Part shown: piece after piece, positions 8,801 through 16,683 of the stretch | How the letters are laid out: every line of letters starts with the position of its first letter | Position numbering within the stretch: position 1 is the first letter of the stretch | Assembly: GCF_016653405.1 (NCBI RefSeq) | Contig: NZ_NHSN01000025.1 | Span: 248,001-312,000 of the forward strand | Direction of reading: 5' to 3' | Length of the DNA stretch: 64,000 bases | DNA from: Halorhodospira halophila | GTDB taxonomy: Bacteria; Pseudomonadota; Gammaproteobacteria; Nitrococcales; Halorhodospiraceae | Notes under the pieces: model-generated | Told to the model about the DNA's origin: nothing | The model's input: only the letters and a program-made list of their open reading frames with translations | Databases searched by the model: none | Program-made: the position numbers and the translations under genes

Positions 8801-9386
8801 GCGAGCCCTCCAGCTCCACCCGGGCGTCGTCCCGCTCGACCAGCAACCGATGGATGCGCCACTCGGTGCCGACAGCCGTCCACGCGGTCTCCAGACGCTT
8901 GATCCGCTGCGCCGGGGCATCACCGAAGGTCAGGGTCACCTGCTCGACCAGCAGTTTCTCGACGTCGACGGCGAGGGGCAGCTCGATGCGGGGCAGGGTC
9001 AGCGGCTCGTCCCGGGCCTCCGGGTCGGCTTGGACCGGCGGCTCCTCTCCCTCGGCCACGGTCACCTCGACCCCACTGACCCGCAGGGAATCGACCCGCG
9101 CCTCACCGGCAAGCAGGCGCTGCGGCTGCCAGACCAGGGCCGCGCTCGTCACGGCGACGTCGACCCGTTCATCGCGCCAGCCCACGTCCGCCACTTCAAC
9201 GCCCCGCGCGAGGTTGCCGCCGGTGACCCGCAGCTCCAGCCGCGGCTCCACCGACTCGGCCACGGCGGCGGCCAGGCGCGCCCCCGAGGTGGTCATCAGC
9301 AGCCAGGCAAGCGCCAGCAAAAGCAGGCCGAGCACCGCCAGAAGGATCGTGCCGGAAAGCTTGAACAGGCGACGCAGAGTGATCAC
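5862..9386 (-). CDS. tamB: TamB, inner-membrane component of the translocation and assembly module
   Basis: A 1174-residue AsmA-like protein. One N-terminal signal-anchor helix (about residues 9-31) is followed by a very long beta-rich periplasmic region with no further membrane helix. The C-terminal DUF490/TamB domain (about 830-1174) ends in strands typical of the segment that docks to the barrel partner (YITPRLYVAYGVAVFSPVNTV). TamB spans the periplasm as a hydrophobic groove with TamA and works in outer-membrane protein insertion and phospholipid transport. The GTG start at 9386 overlaps the tamA stop by 4 bases (GTGA), the classic tamA-tamB coupling. The length is close to the ~1260 residues of E. 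coli TamB. Confidence 0.93.
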   Translation of the reverse strand: MITLRRLFKLSGTILLAVLGLLLLALAWLLMTTSGARLAAAVAESVEPRLELRVTGGNLARGVEVADVGWRDERVDVAVTSAALVWQPQRLLAGEARVDSLRVSGVEVTVAEGEEPPVQADPEARDEPLTLPRIELPLAVDVEKLLVEQVTLTFGDAPAQRIKRLETAWTAVGTEWRIHRLLVERDDARVELEGSLHTAESYPLSLFVRGTAAAPGLPERLRFASRFGGSVAALRVTSTLAGPVSGAIDLDIQPLDPQLPLRIETEDLDGGWPLDTRGVVAAEGLNLTAEGDLDGLRGTLDTDLTGEHVPRGYWRSRFEVDAEGARLTDLRGELLGGELEGQARLGWDADGVRWDVTAEAVALDPSLEWPQAPQGVSGPLSVRGQAGGEGWALTIDTPGLSGELHGRAVAVRGRGEHTLDEVWRLSGIEARVDGGEVLLDGALAETWDVELRARLSDLGALDERLGGALEAHARVRGAPDALDIESAGRGRGLRYDAYHIDALDWQADVPALAQQPGDAVVQARGIELPQGGVDELEMRATGSRAAHHLGVRLHAPEGQGHLGVAGGWQPEFGWSGLLVDAGGEFRDHRVRLDAPFPMRYADEELELGAQCWRYRDARLQLPDGVRAGPEGADLRFLLEGFDLAWVEPWLPAGVDWEGGLSGDGAVRWTPEEGVDARVRAESLDGRLALTLHDEFDDGDPVIRDVDYQRLAVQGRYSPDEAEAQLDFEAADAGNAALRVRGDPRADGEAVAGELRVDGLRVGFFRPLVPDLSELAGEVNARAQLTGTRSDPRLAGRVELRDGIVAAPQSASRVEDLGLWVAFDGDQADIGGGFRVGDGQARIQGDAAWNGDDWRVDLGLDGDELWADVPPFAELAVSPRLNLAVRPGQVRVGGQVQVPRGAIAIRELPDRAVGHSRDVVVVRRDEEAPALTDAMPEGWQVEGDVELALGDAVTLAAFGVRGRLGGALRVLQQPDGSTEAYGELRVEDGEYRAYGQRLAIRRGLVLFAGPLDRPQLDIEAVRRIERDRVTAGIRVGGFADEPQVTLFSEPTMSQENALSYLIRGRPMGAEGPGTDEMLASAALALGLYGGAGVVTAAAEQVGIRDFDIDTAGEGEDAQVVLSGYITPRLYVAYGVAVFSPVNTVTLRYYLTWQLYLEAVSGEDSALDLMYRFDID

Positions 9387-11119
9387 AGGTCCGACCCCAT
9401 GGAAAAGTGGAGACGCCAGGAGTCATCCGCCTCCCCCACCGTCGAGGCGAGATCGAGACGGACCGGCCCCACCGGCGACGACCAACGGATACCGAAACCG
9501 GCCCCGGTTTTCGCTTCGCTGCCGAGGTTGTCCCAGTCGGCGTAGGCATTGCCGCTGTCGAGAAAGACCGCCGGGCGCCAGTTGGGCGTAAGCTGGTAAC
9601 CGTATTCGACACTGCCTACGGCCAGGTAACGCCCGCCGATCACCGTGCCGTCCTCCTCCGGCCCCAGCGTCTGGTACTTGTAGCCGCGCACGCTCTGATC
9701 ACCACCGGCGTAAAAGCGCAGCGACGGCGGTACATCCGCGAATGAATCCGTGGCCAGCGCACCGACTTCACCACGGACGAGGAAACGGTGCCGCTCGCCC
9801 AGCGTGCGCACCCAGCGGGTGGCGGCACGCACACGGCGCAGCTCAATGTCCGAGGCCAGATCGGGGTCCGCCACCTCCAGGGCCAGCAGCTGCCGGTCGC
9901 CCCAGCGCGGATCGAGCCCGCCGCGGCTGCGCACCCGGCTCCAGCTGACGCCCGGGATGTAGAGCTGCGTCGTGCGCCGGTCGTCATCGATGCGGTATCG
10001 CTCGCGCTGGGCGCGCAGGGACAGGACCTGCTGCCAGCCACTCTCCAGCCGATGCCGGTGCTGAACGGAGGCGGTGATCTGCTCGGTATCGATGTCCGCC
10101 ACGTCCTGGGCCTGGACCCCAAGCTGGTATTCCAGCTGGGTGCGCAGGGGGTCGCGCAGCGGCACCGTATAGGTGCCGCTCAGGTTCTGCCGGCGCTGGG
10201 CGATCTCGCTTTCCACCGCCAGGGAGTGACCCAACTGGTTAACCCAGGGCCGACGCCAACCCAGACGAATCCGGGCACCGAGGTCCGTGGTGTAGCCCAC
10301 CCCGGTGGTGATCTCATGCCGGGCCCGGGTCGAGAGGTCCACGTCTACCGGCACCTCGCCCTCGTCCGTGCCATCGCGCTGCGGGCGAACGCGCACGTCG
10401 GAGAAATAGCCGCTGTCGAGCAGCTGGCGGTTGAAGGCCGCCACCTGCTCGGCGGTGTACGGCTCGCCGCGCTCGAAGGGGACCAGGCGCTGCAGGAACT
10501 CTTCGGCCAGGGGGGCTTCGGCGAACTGCACCACTCCGAAGCGGTACCGTATGCCGCTGTGGTAATGCAGGATCACCTCGGCCTCGCGGGCCTCCGGGTC
10601 CACCTCGACCCGGCGGGTGACGTAGCGGCCATCGAAGTACCCCCGATCCAGCGCGAGGTTCTGGATCGCCCGGCGCGCCGCCTCGTAGCGCCCGTGGTGG
10701 AGGACATCCCCCTCGGCGAGGCCGAGCCGCTGCTCGATCCCGGCGAAGGCCGGATCCGTCCCCGCCGGCCCAGTGATTAGCACGTGCACACGGCTCAGGC
10801 GGACCGGCTCACCCGGATCCACCAGCACGGTCAGCCGCACCTGCTCTTCGTCGATCCGCTCGCGACGCACCTGGACCTGCGAGTCGTAATAGCCCACGGC
10901 CTGCAGTCCGCGCTCGGCCCGCTCCGGGGCCCGCCGGCGGAAGGCGGCAACAACCGCAGGGTCGGCGGATGCCGGTTCGCCGATATGGCCGCGCACCTGA
11001 TCGGCCAACTCGCCGCTGACCCCCTCGATGACCACCTCCACCCCGGCTTGGGCCGTACGCCCGGGCAGTGCCAGCAGGATCAGCAAGAGCACGACCGGCA
11101 GCCAGACCGGGGGGGTCAC
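9383..11119 (-). CDS. tamA: TamA, Omp85-family outer-membrane barrel
   Basis: About 578 residues from the GTG at 11119, which starts a clean signal peptide (VWLPVVLLLILLALPGRTAQA) before the first POTRA domain (VEVVIEGV). Three POTRA repeats (to about residue 250) precede a 16-strand Omp85 barrel. The barrel has the family loop motif VRGYKYQTLGP and ends in the SSPVGPVRLDLAS and LHFSMGSDL strands, the last with a C-terminal outer-membrane insertion signal. The frame stays open to 11269, but that extension lacks a signal peptide and would run under the divergent gene, so the internal GTG is preferred; its Shine-Dalgarno is weak. Works with TamB just downstream. Confidence 0.9.
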   Translation of the reverse strand: MTPPVWLPVVLLLILLALPGRTAQAGVEVVIEGVSGELADQVRGHIGEPASADPAVVAAFRRRAPERAERGLQAVGYYDSQVQVRRERIDEEQVRLTVLVDPGEPVRLSRVHVLITGPAGTDPAFAGIEQRLGLAEGDVLHHGRYEAARRAIQNLALDRGYFDGRYVTRRVEVDPEAREAEVILHYHSGIRYRFGVVQFAEAPLAEEFLQRLVPFERGEPYTAEQVAAFNRQLLDSGYFSDVRVRPQRDGTDEGEVPVDVDLSTRARHEITTGVGYTTDLGARIRLGWRRPWVNQLGHSLAVESEIAQRRQNLSGTYTVPLRDPLRTQLEYQLGVQAQDVADIDTEQITASVQHRHRLESGWQQVLSLRAQRERYRIDDDRRTTQLYIPGVSWSRVRSRGGLDPRWGDRQLLALEVADPDLASDIELRRVRAATRWVRTLGERHRFLVRGEVGALATDSFADVPPSLRFYAGGDQSVRGYKYQTLGPEEDGTVIGGRYLAVGSVEYGYQLTPNWRPAVFLDSGNAYADWDNLGSEAKTGAGFGIRWSSPVGPVRLDLASTVGEADDSWRLHFSMGSDL

Positions 11120-11204
11120 CAAGGGCCGGCACAGGCTTGTATACTCGGGGGCCGCGCCCCCCCGGGAGCGCCTTGGCCGATCAGAAGAGGGGATCACGAG
11201 GTCC

Positions 11205-12764
11205 ATGCAAGAAGAGCCGGAAACGGAACGGACGGAACAGGATGAGCACCACCTGCGCCTGCGCAACATGGTCCTCGAGGACTATGACGATGTCGCGCGC
11301 ATCATGGACCAAGTGTATCCCGATATGGACGGGGCGTGGTCCCGGGAGCAGTTCGCCGCGCAGATCAACCGCTTCCCGGAGGGGCAGATCTGCATCGAGG
11401 ACAATGGTCGTGTGGTTGCCGGCGCCATCACGCTCATCGTGGACTACGGCCGTTTTGGCGACAAGCACACCTACGAGGAGATCACCGGCGGGGGCTACCT
11501 GACCACCCACGACCCCAACGGCGACGTCCTCTACGGCGTGGACATCTTCGTCGATCCGGAGTACCGCGCCATGCGCCTCGGCCGCCGGCTCTACGACGCG
11601 CGCAAGGAGCTGTGCCGGCGCCTGAACCTGCGCGGCATCGTCGCCGGCGGGCGCATTCCCGGCTACACCCGGCACGCCGACGAGATGTCGCCCGAGGAGT
11701 ACATCGAGCTGGTCAAGCGCCGCGAGATCCACGATCCGATCCTCTCCTTCCAGCTCGCCAACGACTTCCACGTGCGGCGGATCATCACCGACTACCTGCC
11801 GTCGGACCGCGACTCGCACGCCTACGCCACCCTGGTGCAGTGGAACAACATCTTCTACGAGCCCAAGGAGCAGCCGCTGATCACGCGGCGCAAGGCCGTG
11901 GTCCGGGTTGGCACCGTGCAGTGGCAGATGCGCCCGATGAGCTCGGTCGATGAACTGATCGACCAAGTCGAGTTCTTCGTGGACGCCCTGGCCGGCTACA
12001 ACGCCGATTTCGCCCTGTTCCCGGAGTTCTTCAACGGCCCGTTGCTGTCACTGTTCAACCAGGAGAACCCGGCCGAGGCCATCCGCGGACTGGCGCAGTA
12101 CACCGACGAGATCGTCGATGAGATGTCGCGTCTGGCCGTCTCCTACAACATCAACATCATCGCCGGCTCGATGCCGGTCTACCAGGAGCAGTCGCTCTAC
12201 AACGTCTCCTACCTGTGCCGGCGCGACGGCACCACCGACGAGCAGCACAAGCTGCACATCACCCCCGACGAACGCTCCTACTGGGGCGTGCGCGGCGGCG
12301 ACGAGCTCAAGGTCTTCGAGACCGACATCGGCAAGATCGGCATCCTGGTCTGCTACGACTCCGAGTTCCCGGAACTGCCGCGAATCCTCAACCAGAAAGG
12401 GGCGCGCATCCTCTTCGTGCCGTACTGGGTGGACACGCAGACCGGCTACCTGCGCGTGCGCCGCTGCGCCCAGGCCCGGGCCATCGAGAACGAGTGCTAC
12501 GTGGCGATCACCGGATCCGTCGGCAACCTGCCCAAGGTCGAGAACATCGACATCCAGTATTCACAGTCGGCCGTGTTCTCGCCGGCGGACTTCGCCTTCC
12601 CCCACGACGCCATCGTGGCGGAGACGACGCCGAACACGGAGATGACCCTGATCGTCGACCTGGACCTGGACAAGCTCACCGAGATCCGCAACGAGGGATC
12701 CGTCCGCAACTACAAGGACCGCCGCCTGGACCTCTACCGCATCCAGTGGCTGGGCCGGGACTGA
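11205..12764 (+). CDS. GNAT acetyltransferase - nitrilase fusion protein
   Basis: A 519-residue two-domain cytoplasmic protein. Residues ~15-210 are a GNAT fold, with the acetyl-CoA loop region around DPEYRAMRLGRRLYDARKE. Residues ~228-505 are a carbon-nitrogen hydrolase with the full catalytic triad: Glu274 in FPEFF, Lys349 in EQHKLHITP and Cys383 in LVCYDSEFPE. The nitrilase part resembles branches acting on amides or deaminated glutathione-like compounds. The same fusion is known as a conserved uncharacterised family in Proteobacteria. The start at 11205 has GAGG 5 bases upstream; a longer open frame (from 11028) covers the tamA 5' end and was rejected. The substrate is unknown. The fusion suggests that one domain makes or removes an acyl/amide group that the other handles. 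Confidence 0.88.
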   Translation: MQEEPETERTEQDEHHLRLRNMVLEDYDDVARIMDQVYPDMDGAWSREQFAAQINRFPEGQICIEDNGRVVAGAITLIVDYGRFGDKHTYEEITGGGYLTTHDPNGDVLYGVDIFVDPEYRAMRLGRRLYDARKELCRRLNLRGIVAGGRIPGYTRHADEMSPEEYIELVKRREIHDPILSFQLANDFHVRRIITDYLPSDRDSHAYATLVQWNNIFYEPKEQPLITRRKAVVRVGTVQWQMRPMSSVDELIDQVEFFVDALAGYNADFALFPEFFNGPLLSLFNQENPAEAIRGLAQYTDEIVDEMSRLAVSYNINIIAGSMPVYQEQSLYNVSYLCRRDGTTDEQHKLHITPDERSYWGVRGGDELKVFETDIGKIGILVCYDSEFPELPRILNQKGARILFVPYWVDTQTGYLRVRRCAQARAIENECYVAITGSVGNLPKVENIDIQYSQSAVFSPADFAFPHDAIVAETTPNTEMTLIVDLDLDKLTEIRNEGSVRNYKDRRLDLYRIQWLGRD

Positions 12765-12776
12765 TCGGCCCGGCCC
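12752..12776. terminator. GC stem-loop between convergent genes
   Basis: GGGCCGGG (12752-12759) pairs with CCCGGCCC (12769-12776). The stop codon of the GNAT-nitrilase gene is in the 9-base loop. It can fold on both strands; no U-tract. Confidence 0.45.
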
Positions 12777-12782
12777 CGGAAA

Positions 12783-13538
12783 TCAGGCGATCAGCGCCAG
12801 CAGCACGAGTACAGCGCAGACCACGGCGGTGAGCCGCCCGCGGAGCTGGCGGTACCAAGGCGGGAAGCCGGTCCCCGGATCGGCGAGGCGCTCGTAGCCG
12901 TACCAGGCGGCGAACCCGGCGGCCAGCAGCAGTGCCCCGGCGGCAGGGGCGGCAACAACCCCGAGCCCGGCACCCAGCCAGCCGACCAGCGCCGGCAGGA
13001 CACCGACTGTCATGACCGGCCAGGGGCGCTGGTCCCGCAGCAGCGCCACCCCCCAGTGGACCCCGCCGAGGAACGCCAGGATGGCGGCGCCGTAGGCCAG
13101 GGTGGCGGCCACCGCCTGCTCGTGGACCCCCGCGGGAGCGGCGGCGGCCACCAGCAGGCCGACCACGAACGGGATCAGCCCGGCATAACCCAGCGCGCGG
13201 CCCGGGCGCTCGGCCCGTGCCGACGCTGCGGTGTCACCGCCGACCACCGGATGCTCGAGGAGCTCATCGGGACCGCCGACGAAGGCGCCGTGCACGAAGA
13301 TCTGGGGCAGGCTCCGCCAGCCGGTCATCTCCTGGAGCTGGTGGAATCGGTCGCGCATCTGCGCCGATCCCATGGGCATCTCGACCTCCCGGTAATCCAC
13401 CCCGCTGCGGTGCAGCGCCCGCACCACCGAACGGGTATCGGTCAACCCCGAGCGGAAGATGACCACCGTCGCCGAACTCAGCTCACGGGCCAATGCGGGA
13501 TCGCCGCCGCCCTGCCGTATCGTGCCGTCATCTGTCAT
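12783..13538 (-). CDS. Cysteine-free glutaredoxin-like domain fused to a DUF3429 membrane domain
   Basis: A 251-residue protein. Residues ~20-100 have the glutaredoxin fold pattern: strand VVIFRSG, then a helix, the cis-proline segment SLPQIFV and the glutathione-site motif GGPDEL. The active-site CPxC/CGFS is replaced by LTDT (FRSGLTDTRSV) and the whole domain holds no cysteine. The only Cys in the protein is in the last membrane helix. Residues ~112-251 are a DUF3429 region with about five membrane helices (LIPFVVGLLVAAAAP, AILAFLGGVHWGVAL and others). The start at 13538 has a strong GGAGGAG 5 bases upstream. Thiol-redox catalysis looks impossible; the domain may have a binding or sensory role. 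It is divergent from sufT, whose product works in Fe-S assembly, and some monothiol glutaredoxins bind Fe-S clusters, but here the ligand Cys is gone. Confidence 0.75.
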   Translation of the reverse strand: MTDDGTIRQGGGDPALARELSSATVVIFRSGLTDTRSVVRALHRSGVDYREVEMPMGSAQMRDRFHQLQEMTGWRSLPQIFVHGAFVGGPDELLEHPVVGGDTAASARAERPGRALGYAGLIPFVVGLLVAAAAPAGVHEQAVAATLAYGAAILAFLGGVHWGVALLRDQRPWPVMTVGVLPALVGWLGAGLGVVAAPAAGALLLAAGFAAWYGYERLADPGTGFPPWYRQLRGRLTAVVCAVLVLLALIA

Positions 13539-13606
13539 GCCAGCTCCTCCGGTTGCATCGCGCCCCCAGTGTAGGGGATCCGGCGCGGCACCGTCGCCGG
13601 ACATGC

Positions 13607-13635
13607 GGACTCTGAAAGTCCACTTTTGCTAGCAT
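13607..13635 (+). promoter_or_regulatory. IscR-like palindrome and extended -10 upstream of sufT
   Basis: GGACT-CTGAA-AGTCC at 13607-13621 is a perfect 5-bp-arm inverted repeat. Its core GACT-N5-AGTC has the exact spacing of the type 1 IscR (Rrf2-family) operator core. Nine bases downstream is TGCTAGCAT, an extended -10 with TAGCAT at 13630-13635. The palindrome therefore covers the -35 region, a position suited to repression. The internal five bases do not match the E. coli consensus, so the regulator could be another Rrf2 protein. Confidence 0.45.
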
Positions 13636-13679
13636 GAACCCGTCCGCCACACCGTTCAGCAAACCCGGGGATCCGAGCC

Positions 13680-14231
13680 ATGTACGCACCCAAGGGCGAA
13701 CCCATCACCTTCCAGCGCGACTGCGAAGCCGTGGTCATCCCCGCCGGGGACACCGGCATCATCCCCGCCGGCGCAGAAGGGGTGCTGACACAGGCCCTCG
13801 GCGGGAGCTACACCATCTACCTGCAGGGCTACCTGTTCCGCATCGACGGCGCCAACGCCGACGCCATCGGCAAGGAACCACCCCAGCCCCCGGAACTCCC
13901 GGAAGGCGCCGGCGACGAGGACGTGGAGCGGCTGATCTGGGAACAGATGGCCACCTGCTACGACCCGGAGATCCCGGTCAACGTGGTCGACCTCGGGCTG
14001 ATCTACCGCTGCGACATCCACAAGGACGAGCACGGGCAGCGCCATGTGGACATCGACATGACCCTCACCGCGCCAGGCTGCGGCATGGGCGACATCCTCG
14101 CCCACGACGTCCGGGTCAAGGTGCAGATGGTGCCCACCGTCGCCGAGGCCCAGGTGAACCTCGTCTTCACGCCGCCGTGGAGCAAGGAGATGATGTCCGA
14201 GGCCGCCAAGCTGCAGGTCGGCCTGATGTAG
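13680..14231 (+). CDS. sufT: SufT-type Fe-S cluster assembly protein (DUF59/MIP18 family)
   Basis: A 183-residue protein in two parts: an N-terminal beta-rich segment specific to SufT (1-75) and a C-terminal DUF59/PaaD-like domain (82-183). The DUF59 domain carries the YDPEIPVNVVDLGLIY signature and the LTAPGCGMGD loop with the family's key cysteine. SufT proteins help mature Fe-S proteins, mainly under high demand. The gene stands alone here, outside a suf operon, behind a palindrome resembling an IscR-type operator. A perfect 16-bp GC stem-loop follows the stop. Confidence 0.88.
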   Translation: MYAPKGEPITFQRDCEAVVIPAGDTGIIPAGAEGVLTQALGGSYTIYLQGYLFRIDGANADAIGKEPPQPPELPEGAGDEDVERLIWEQMATCYDPEIPVNVVDLGLIYRCDIHKDEHGQRHVDIDMTLTAPGCGMGDILAHDVRVKVQMVPTVAEAQVNLVFTPPWSKEMMSEAAKLQVGLM

Positions 14232-14243
14232 TCGCAGACACTG

Positions 14244-14277
14244 GCGCCGCCGCGGGGGCGTGCCCCCGCGGCGGCGC
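14244..14277. terminator. Strong bidirectional hairpin between sufT and the aminotransferase gene
   Basis: A perfect 16-bp stem (14244-14259 with 14262-14277), all G/C, closes on a 2-base GT core. It sits between convergent stops at 14231 and 14294. There is no U-run, but the stem is very stable. Confidence 0.6.
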
Positions 14278-14293
14278 GGACATCCGGCCGCGA

Positions 14294-15493
14294 TCAGAAG
14301 CCCTGCTTCTCCATCCAAGGGATGATGCGATCGAAGGCACGCTCGATATCGTCCATGGAGGCCGCGTAGCTGATGCGCAGCGAATTCGGGCAGCTGTCAC
14401 CGAAGGCATCGCCGGGGACCACGCACACGCCGGTCTCTTTGAGCATTCGCGTGGCCAGATTGGTGGCGTCGGTGTTCGGCGGCAGCGACGGGAAGATGTA
14501 GAACGCCCCCTGCGGCCGATAGCTGGTCATATGCGGGGTGTTGCTGACCAGCTCCACAATGCGGTCACGACGCTGACGGTAAGCGTCGAGCATCTCGTCG
14601 ACGCACGCCATCCCCCCCTTGAGGGCGGCAACCCCGGCCCACTGGGCCGGCGTGTTGGCGACCGTGGTGGTGAAGATGTGGAAGCGCTGGAGCTTCTTGA
14701 TCGCCCCCTGGCTGGAGATCAGCCAACCGATGCGCAGACCGGCCATGCTGAAGGTCTTCGACAGGCTGGAGACCGCCATGACGTGGTCTAGGTCCGAGGT
14801 GCAGCGCAGCACACTCGGATACTCCATCTCGTCGAGCACCAGGTGATCGTAGACCTCGTCACTGAAGACGTAGACCCCGCGGTAGGCGGCCTCCTGGACG
14901 ATGGCCTCGACGGTCTCCCGCGGGTAGACCGTGCCGGTGGGGTTGCTCGGCGAGTTGAGGATGATGCCGAAGGTGCGCATGCCGATGTTGTCGATCACCT
15001 CCTGCGGATCGATCTGATGACCGTGCTCCGCCCGGGTGGGGATCGGCTTGACCTCCGCGCCGTTCATGCGGATCAGGGGGGCGTAGAGGGGGAAGGTCGG
15101 ATCCGGGACGAGGAACTGCCGCCCCGGCGCCGCCGTGGCGGCGATCGCCAGGTACATCGCCTCGGTGGCGCCGGTGGTGATGAGCACGTTCTCCGGGGCC
15201 AGCGGACGATCGTAGCGCTCGCTGTAGTACTCCGCCACGGCCTCGAGCATCTGCGGCAGGCCGGCATCCATGGTGTAGCCGGTCTTGCCGTCCCGCAGGG
15301 CCTGGATATGCGCCTCGACCACGTGCTCCGGCATGGGGAAATCGGGCTGGCCGATGGACAGGTGGATCACGTCGTCCATCTCGGCCGCCATGTTCACCAT
15401 CTTGCGGATGCCGGGGATGGGCAGGGCCCGGATCGAAGGGCTCCATACCGGCTCGCGCTCGTCGTCGGGATCGATATCGTCGGGATAGGCCAC
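14294..15493 (-). CDS. Class I PLP-dependent aminotransferase (aspartate/aromatic aminotransferase-like)
   Basis: 399 residues from a GTG at 15493 preceded by AGGGAG at 6-base spacing; the open frame further upstream is low-complexity and lacks homology signals. Fold type I features are all visible: the SIGQPDF start, ITTGATEAMYLA, NSPSNPTG with the PLP-interacting Asn, SDEVYDHLV, the Schiff-base lysine in SSLSKTFSMAGLRIGW, and the substrate carboxylate-binding Arg in NSLRISYA near the C-terminus. The acidic N-terminal stretch (DDIDPDDEREP) fits a halophile. It is divergent from a hydroxyacid dehydrogenase-amidase-aldehyde dehydrogenase operon, which suggests joint amino acid or keto-acid metabolism. 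The amino donor cannot be read from the sequence. Confidence 0.85.
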   Translation of the reverse strand: MAYPDDIDPDDEREPVWSPSIRALPIPGIRKMVNMAAEMDDVIHLSIGQPDFPMPEHVVEAHIQALRDGKTGYTMDAGLPQMLEAVAEYYSERYDRPLAPENVLITTGATEAMYLAIAATAAPGRQFLVPDPTFPLYAPLIRMNGAEVKPIPTRAEHGHQIDPQEVIDNIGMRTFGIILNSPSNPTGTVYPRETVEAIVQEAAYRGVYVFSDEVYDHLVLDEMEYPSVLRCTSDLDHVMAVSSLSKTFSMAGLRIGWLISSQGAIKKLQRFHIFTTTVANTPAQWAGVAALKGGMACVDEMLDAYRQRRDRIVELVSNTPHMTSYRPQGAFYIFPSLPPNTDATNLATRMLKETGVCVVPGDAFGDSCPNSLRISYAASMDDIERAFDRIIPWMEKQGF

Positions 15494-15628
15494 GGCACGC
15501 TCCCTGCGTTTCTTCGCACTGGACTCGCGGGTGGCGGCTGCTTCGCCACTCGCCCCTGACTGCAAAGTGTCATCCTTTCCAGTCCGCTTACAAGACCCCC
15601 GCGGCCGAAAGCCGGGCAGTCGCGCTCC

Positions 15629-15657
15629 TTGTCCCTCCCCCGTCCACCCGATACCTT
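15629..15657 (+). promoter_or_regulatory. Sigma-70-type promoter of the dehydrogenase-amidase operon
   Basis: TTGTCC (15629-15634), 17-base spacer, TACCTT (15652-15657). A start site near 15664 would leave a ~27-base leader containing AGGAGG before the ATG at 15691. Confidence 0.5.
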
Positions 15658-15690
15658 GGACAGAAATCACCGCCAGGAGGTCGAGGGGTC

Positions 15691-16683
15691 ATGGCCGACG
15701 GAGCACGACCTGTCATCGCCCTGCTCACCGCCCCGGACGAGGGACCGCCGCCGGGGCTCGAGCAGCTTGAGGACCGCGCCGAGGTCCGCCACGCCACCAC
15801 CCGCGAAGGGCTCACCGAAGCCATCGCCGATGCCCGGGTCCTGCTGGTGACGGATTTCCGCACCCGCTTCGTCCGCGATGCCTGGCCCCACGCCCGTCAG
15901 CTCGAATGGGTCCACGCCACCAGCGCCGGCGTCGACGCCCTGCTCTTCCCCGAGATGGCCCGCTCCTCGATCCCCCTGACCAACGCCCGCGGCATCTTCG
16001 ACCGGGCCATCGCGGAGACGGTGCTGGGGATGATCCTGCTCTTCGCCAAGGACATGCGTACCACCCTGGCCCTGCAGGAGCGCCGCGAATGGCGCCACCG
16101 TGAGACCGAGCGCATCCAGGGCAAGCGGGCGCTGGTCGTCGGGGCCGGATCCATCGGCCGGCAGATCGCCCGGCTACTGGACGGCGCCGGGCTGTCCGTC
16201 GACGGCGTGGCCAGCCGTCCGCGCAGCGACGACGCCGACTTCGGCACGGTCTACGGCACAGCGGACCTGCACGAGCAGCTGCCGCGGGCGGACTACGTGA
16301 TCATCGCCGCCCCGCTGACCGACGCCACCCGGGGGCTGTTCGACCGCCGTGCCTTCCGGGCCATGGACCCCGGCGCGCGCCTGATCAACATCGGCCGCGG
16401 GCCGATCGTGGTCACCGAGGATCTGGTCGCGTCCCTGCACGACGGGGAAATCGCCGGCGCCGCCCTGGACGTCTTCGAGGAAGAGCCCCTGCCGGCGGCC
16501 CACCCGCTGTGGGACATGCCCAACGTCTTTATCTCCCACCATATGGCCGGCGATTTCGTCGGCTGGCGCAAGGCGCTGATCCATCAGTTCATCGACAACT
16601 TCGAGCGGTGGTCCACCGGCTCACCGCTGTGCAACGTCGTCGACAAGCAACGCGGTTACGTGCCACCGGAGAATCCAGCATGA
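15691..16683 (+). CDS. D-isomer-specific 2-hydroxyacid dehydrogenase
   Basis: 330 residues. The NAD-binding domain shows VVGAGSIGRQIARLL, followed by the family catalytic set: Arg in NIGRGPIVV, Glu in FEEEPLP (DVFEEEPLPAAHPLW) and His in ISHHMAG. The N-terminal substrate domain ends in VHATSAGVDALLFPE. It resembles the branch that includes GhrA-like glyoxylate/hydroxypyruvate reductases and phosphoglycerate dehydrogenase relatives. It would reduce a 2-keto acid or oxidise a D-2-hydroxy acid with NAD(P). Shine-Dalgarno AGGAGG about 8-10 bases upstream; its TGA overlaps the next ATG (ATGA), so it is coupled to the amidase. Confidence 0.87.
   Translation: MADGARPVIALLTAPDEGPPPGLEQLEDRAEVRHATTREGLTEAIADARVLLVTDFRTRFVRDAWPHARQLEWVHATSAGVDALLFPEMARSSIPLTNARGIFDRAIAETVLGMILLFAKDMRTTLALQERREWRHRETERIQGKRALVVGAGSIGRQIARLLDGAGLSVDGVASRPRSDDADFGTVYGTADLHEQLPRADYVIIAAPLTDATRGLFDRRAFRAMDPGARLINIGRGPIVVTEDLVASLHDGEIAGAALDVFEEEPLPAAHPLWDMPNVFISHHMAGDFVGWRKALIHQFIDNFERWSTGSPLCNVVDKQRGYVPPENPA

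Noticed and set aside
8136-9545. A 469-codon plus-strand frame within tamB/tamA
   Set aside because: Antisense to tamB; composition is high-GC shadow and there is no start signal.
11111-11150. Promoter for the GNAT-nitrilase gene around TATACT at 11140
   Set aside because: No acceptable -35 at 16-18 bases; too weak to list as a feature.
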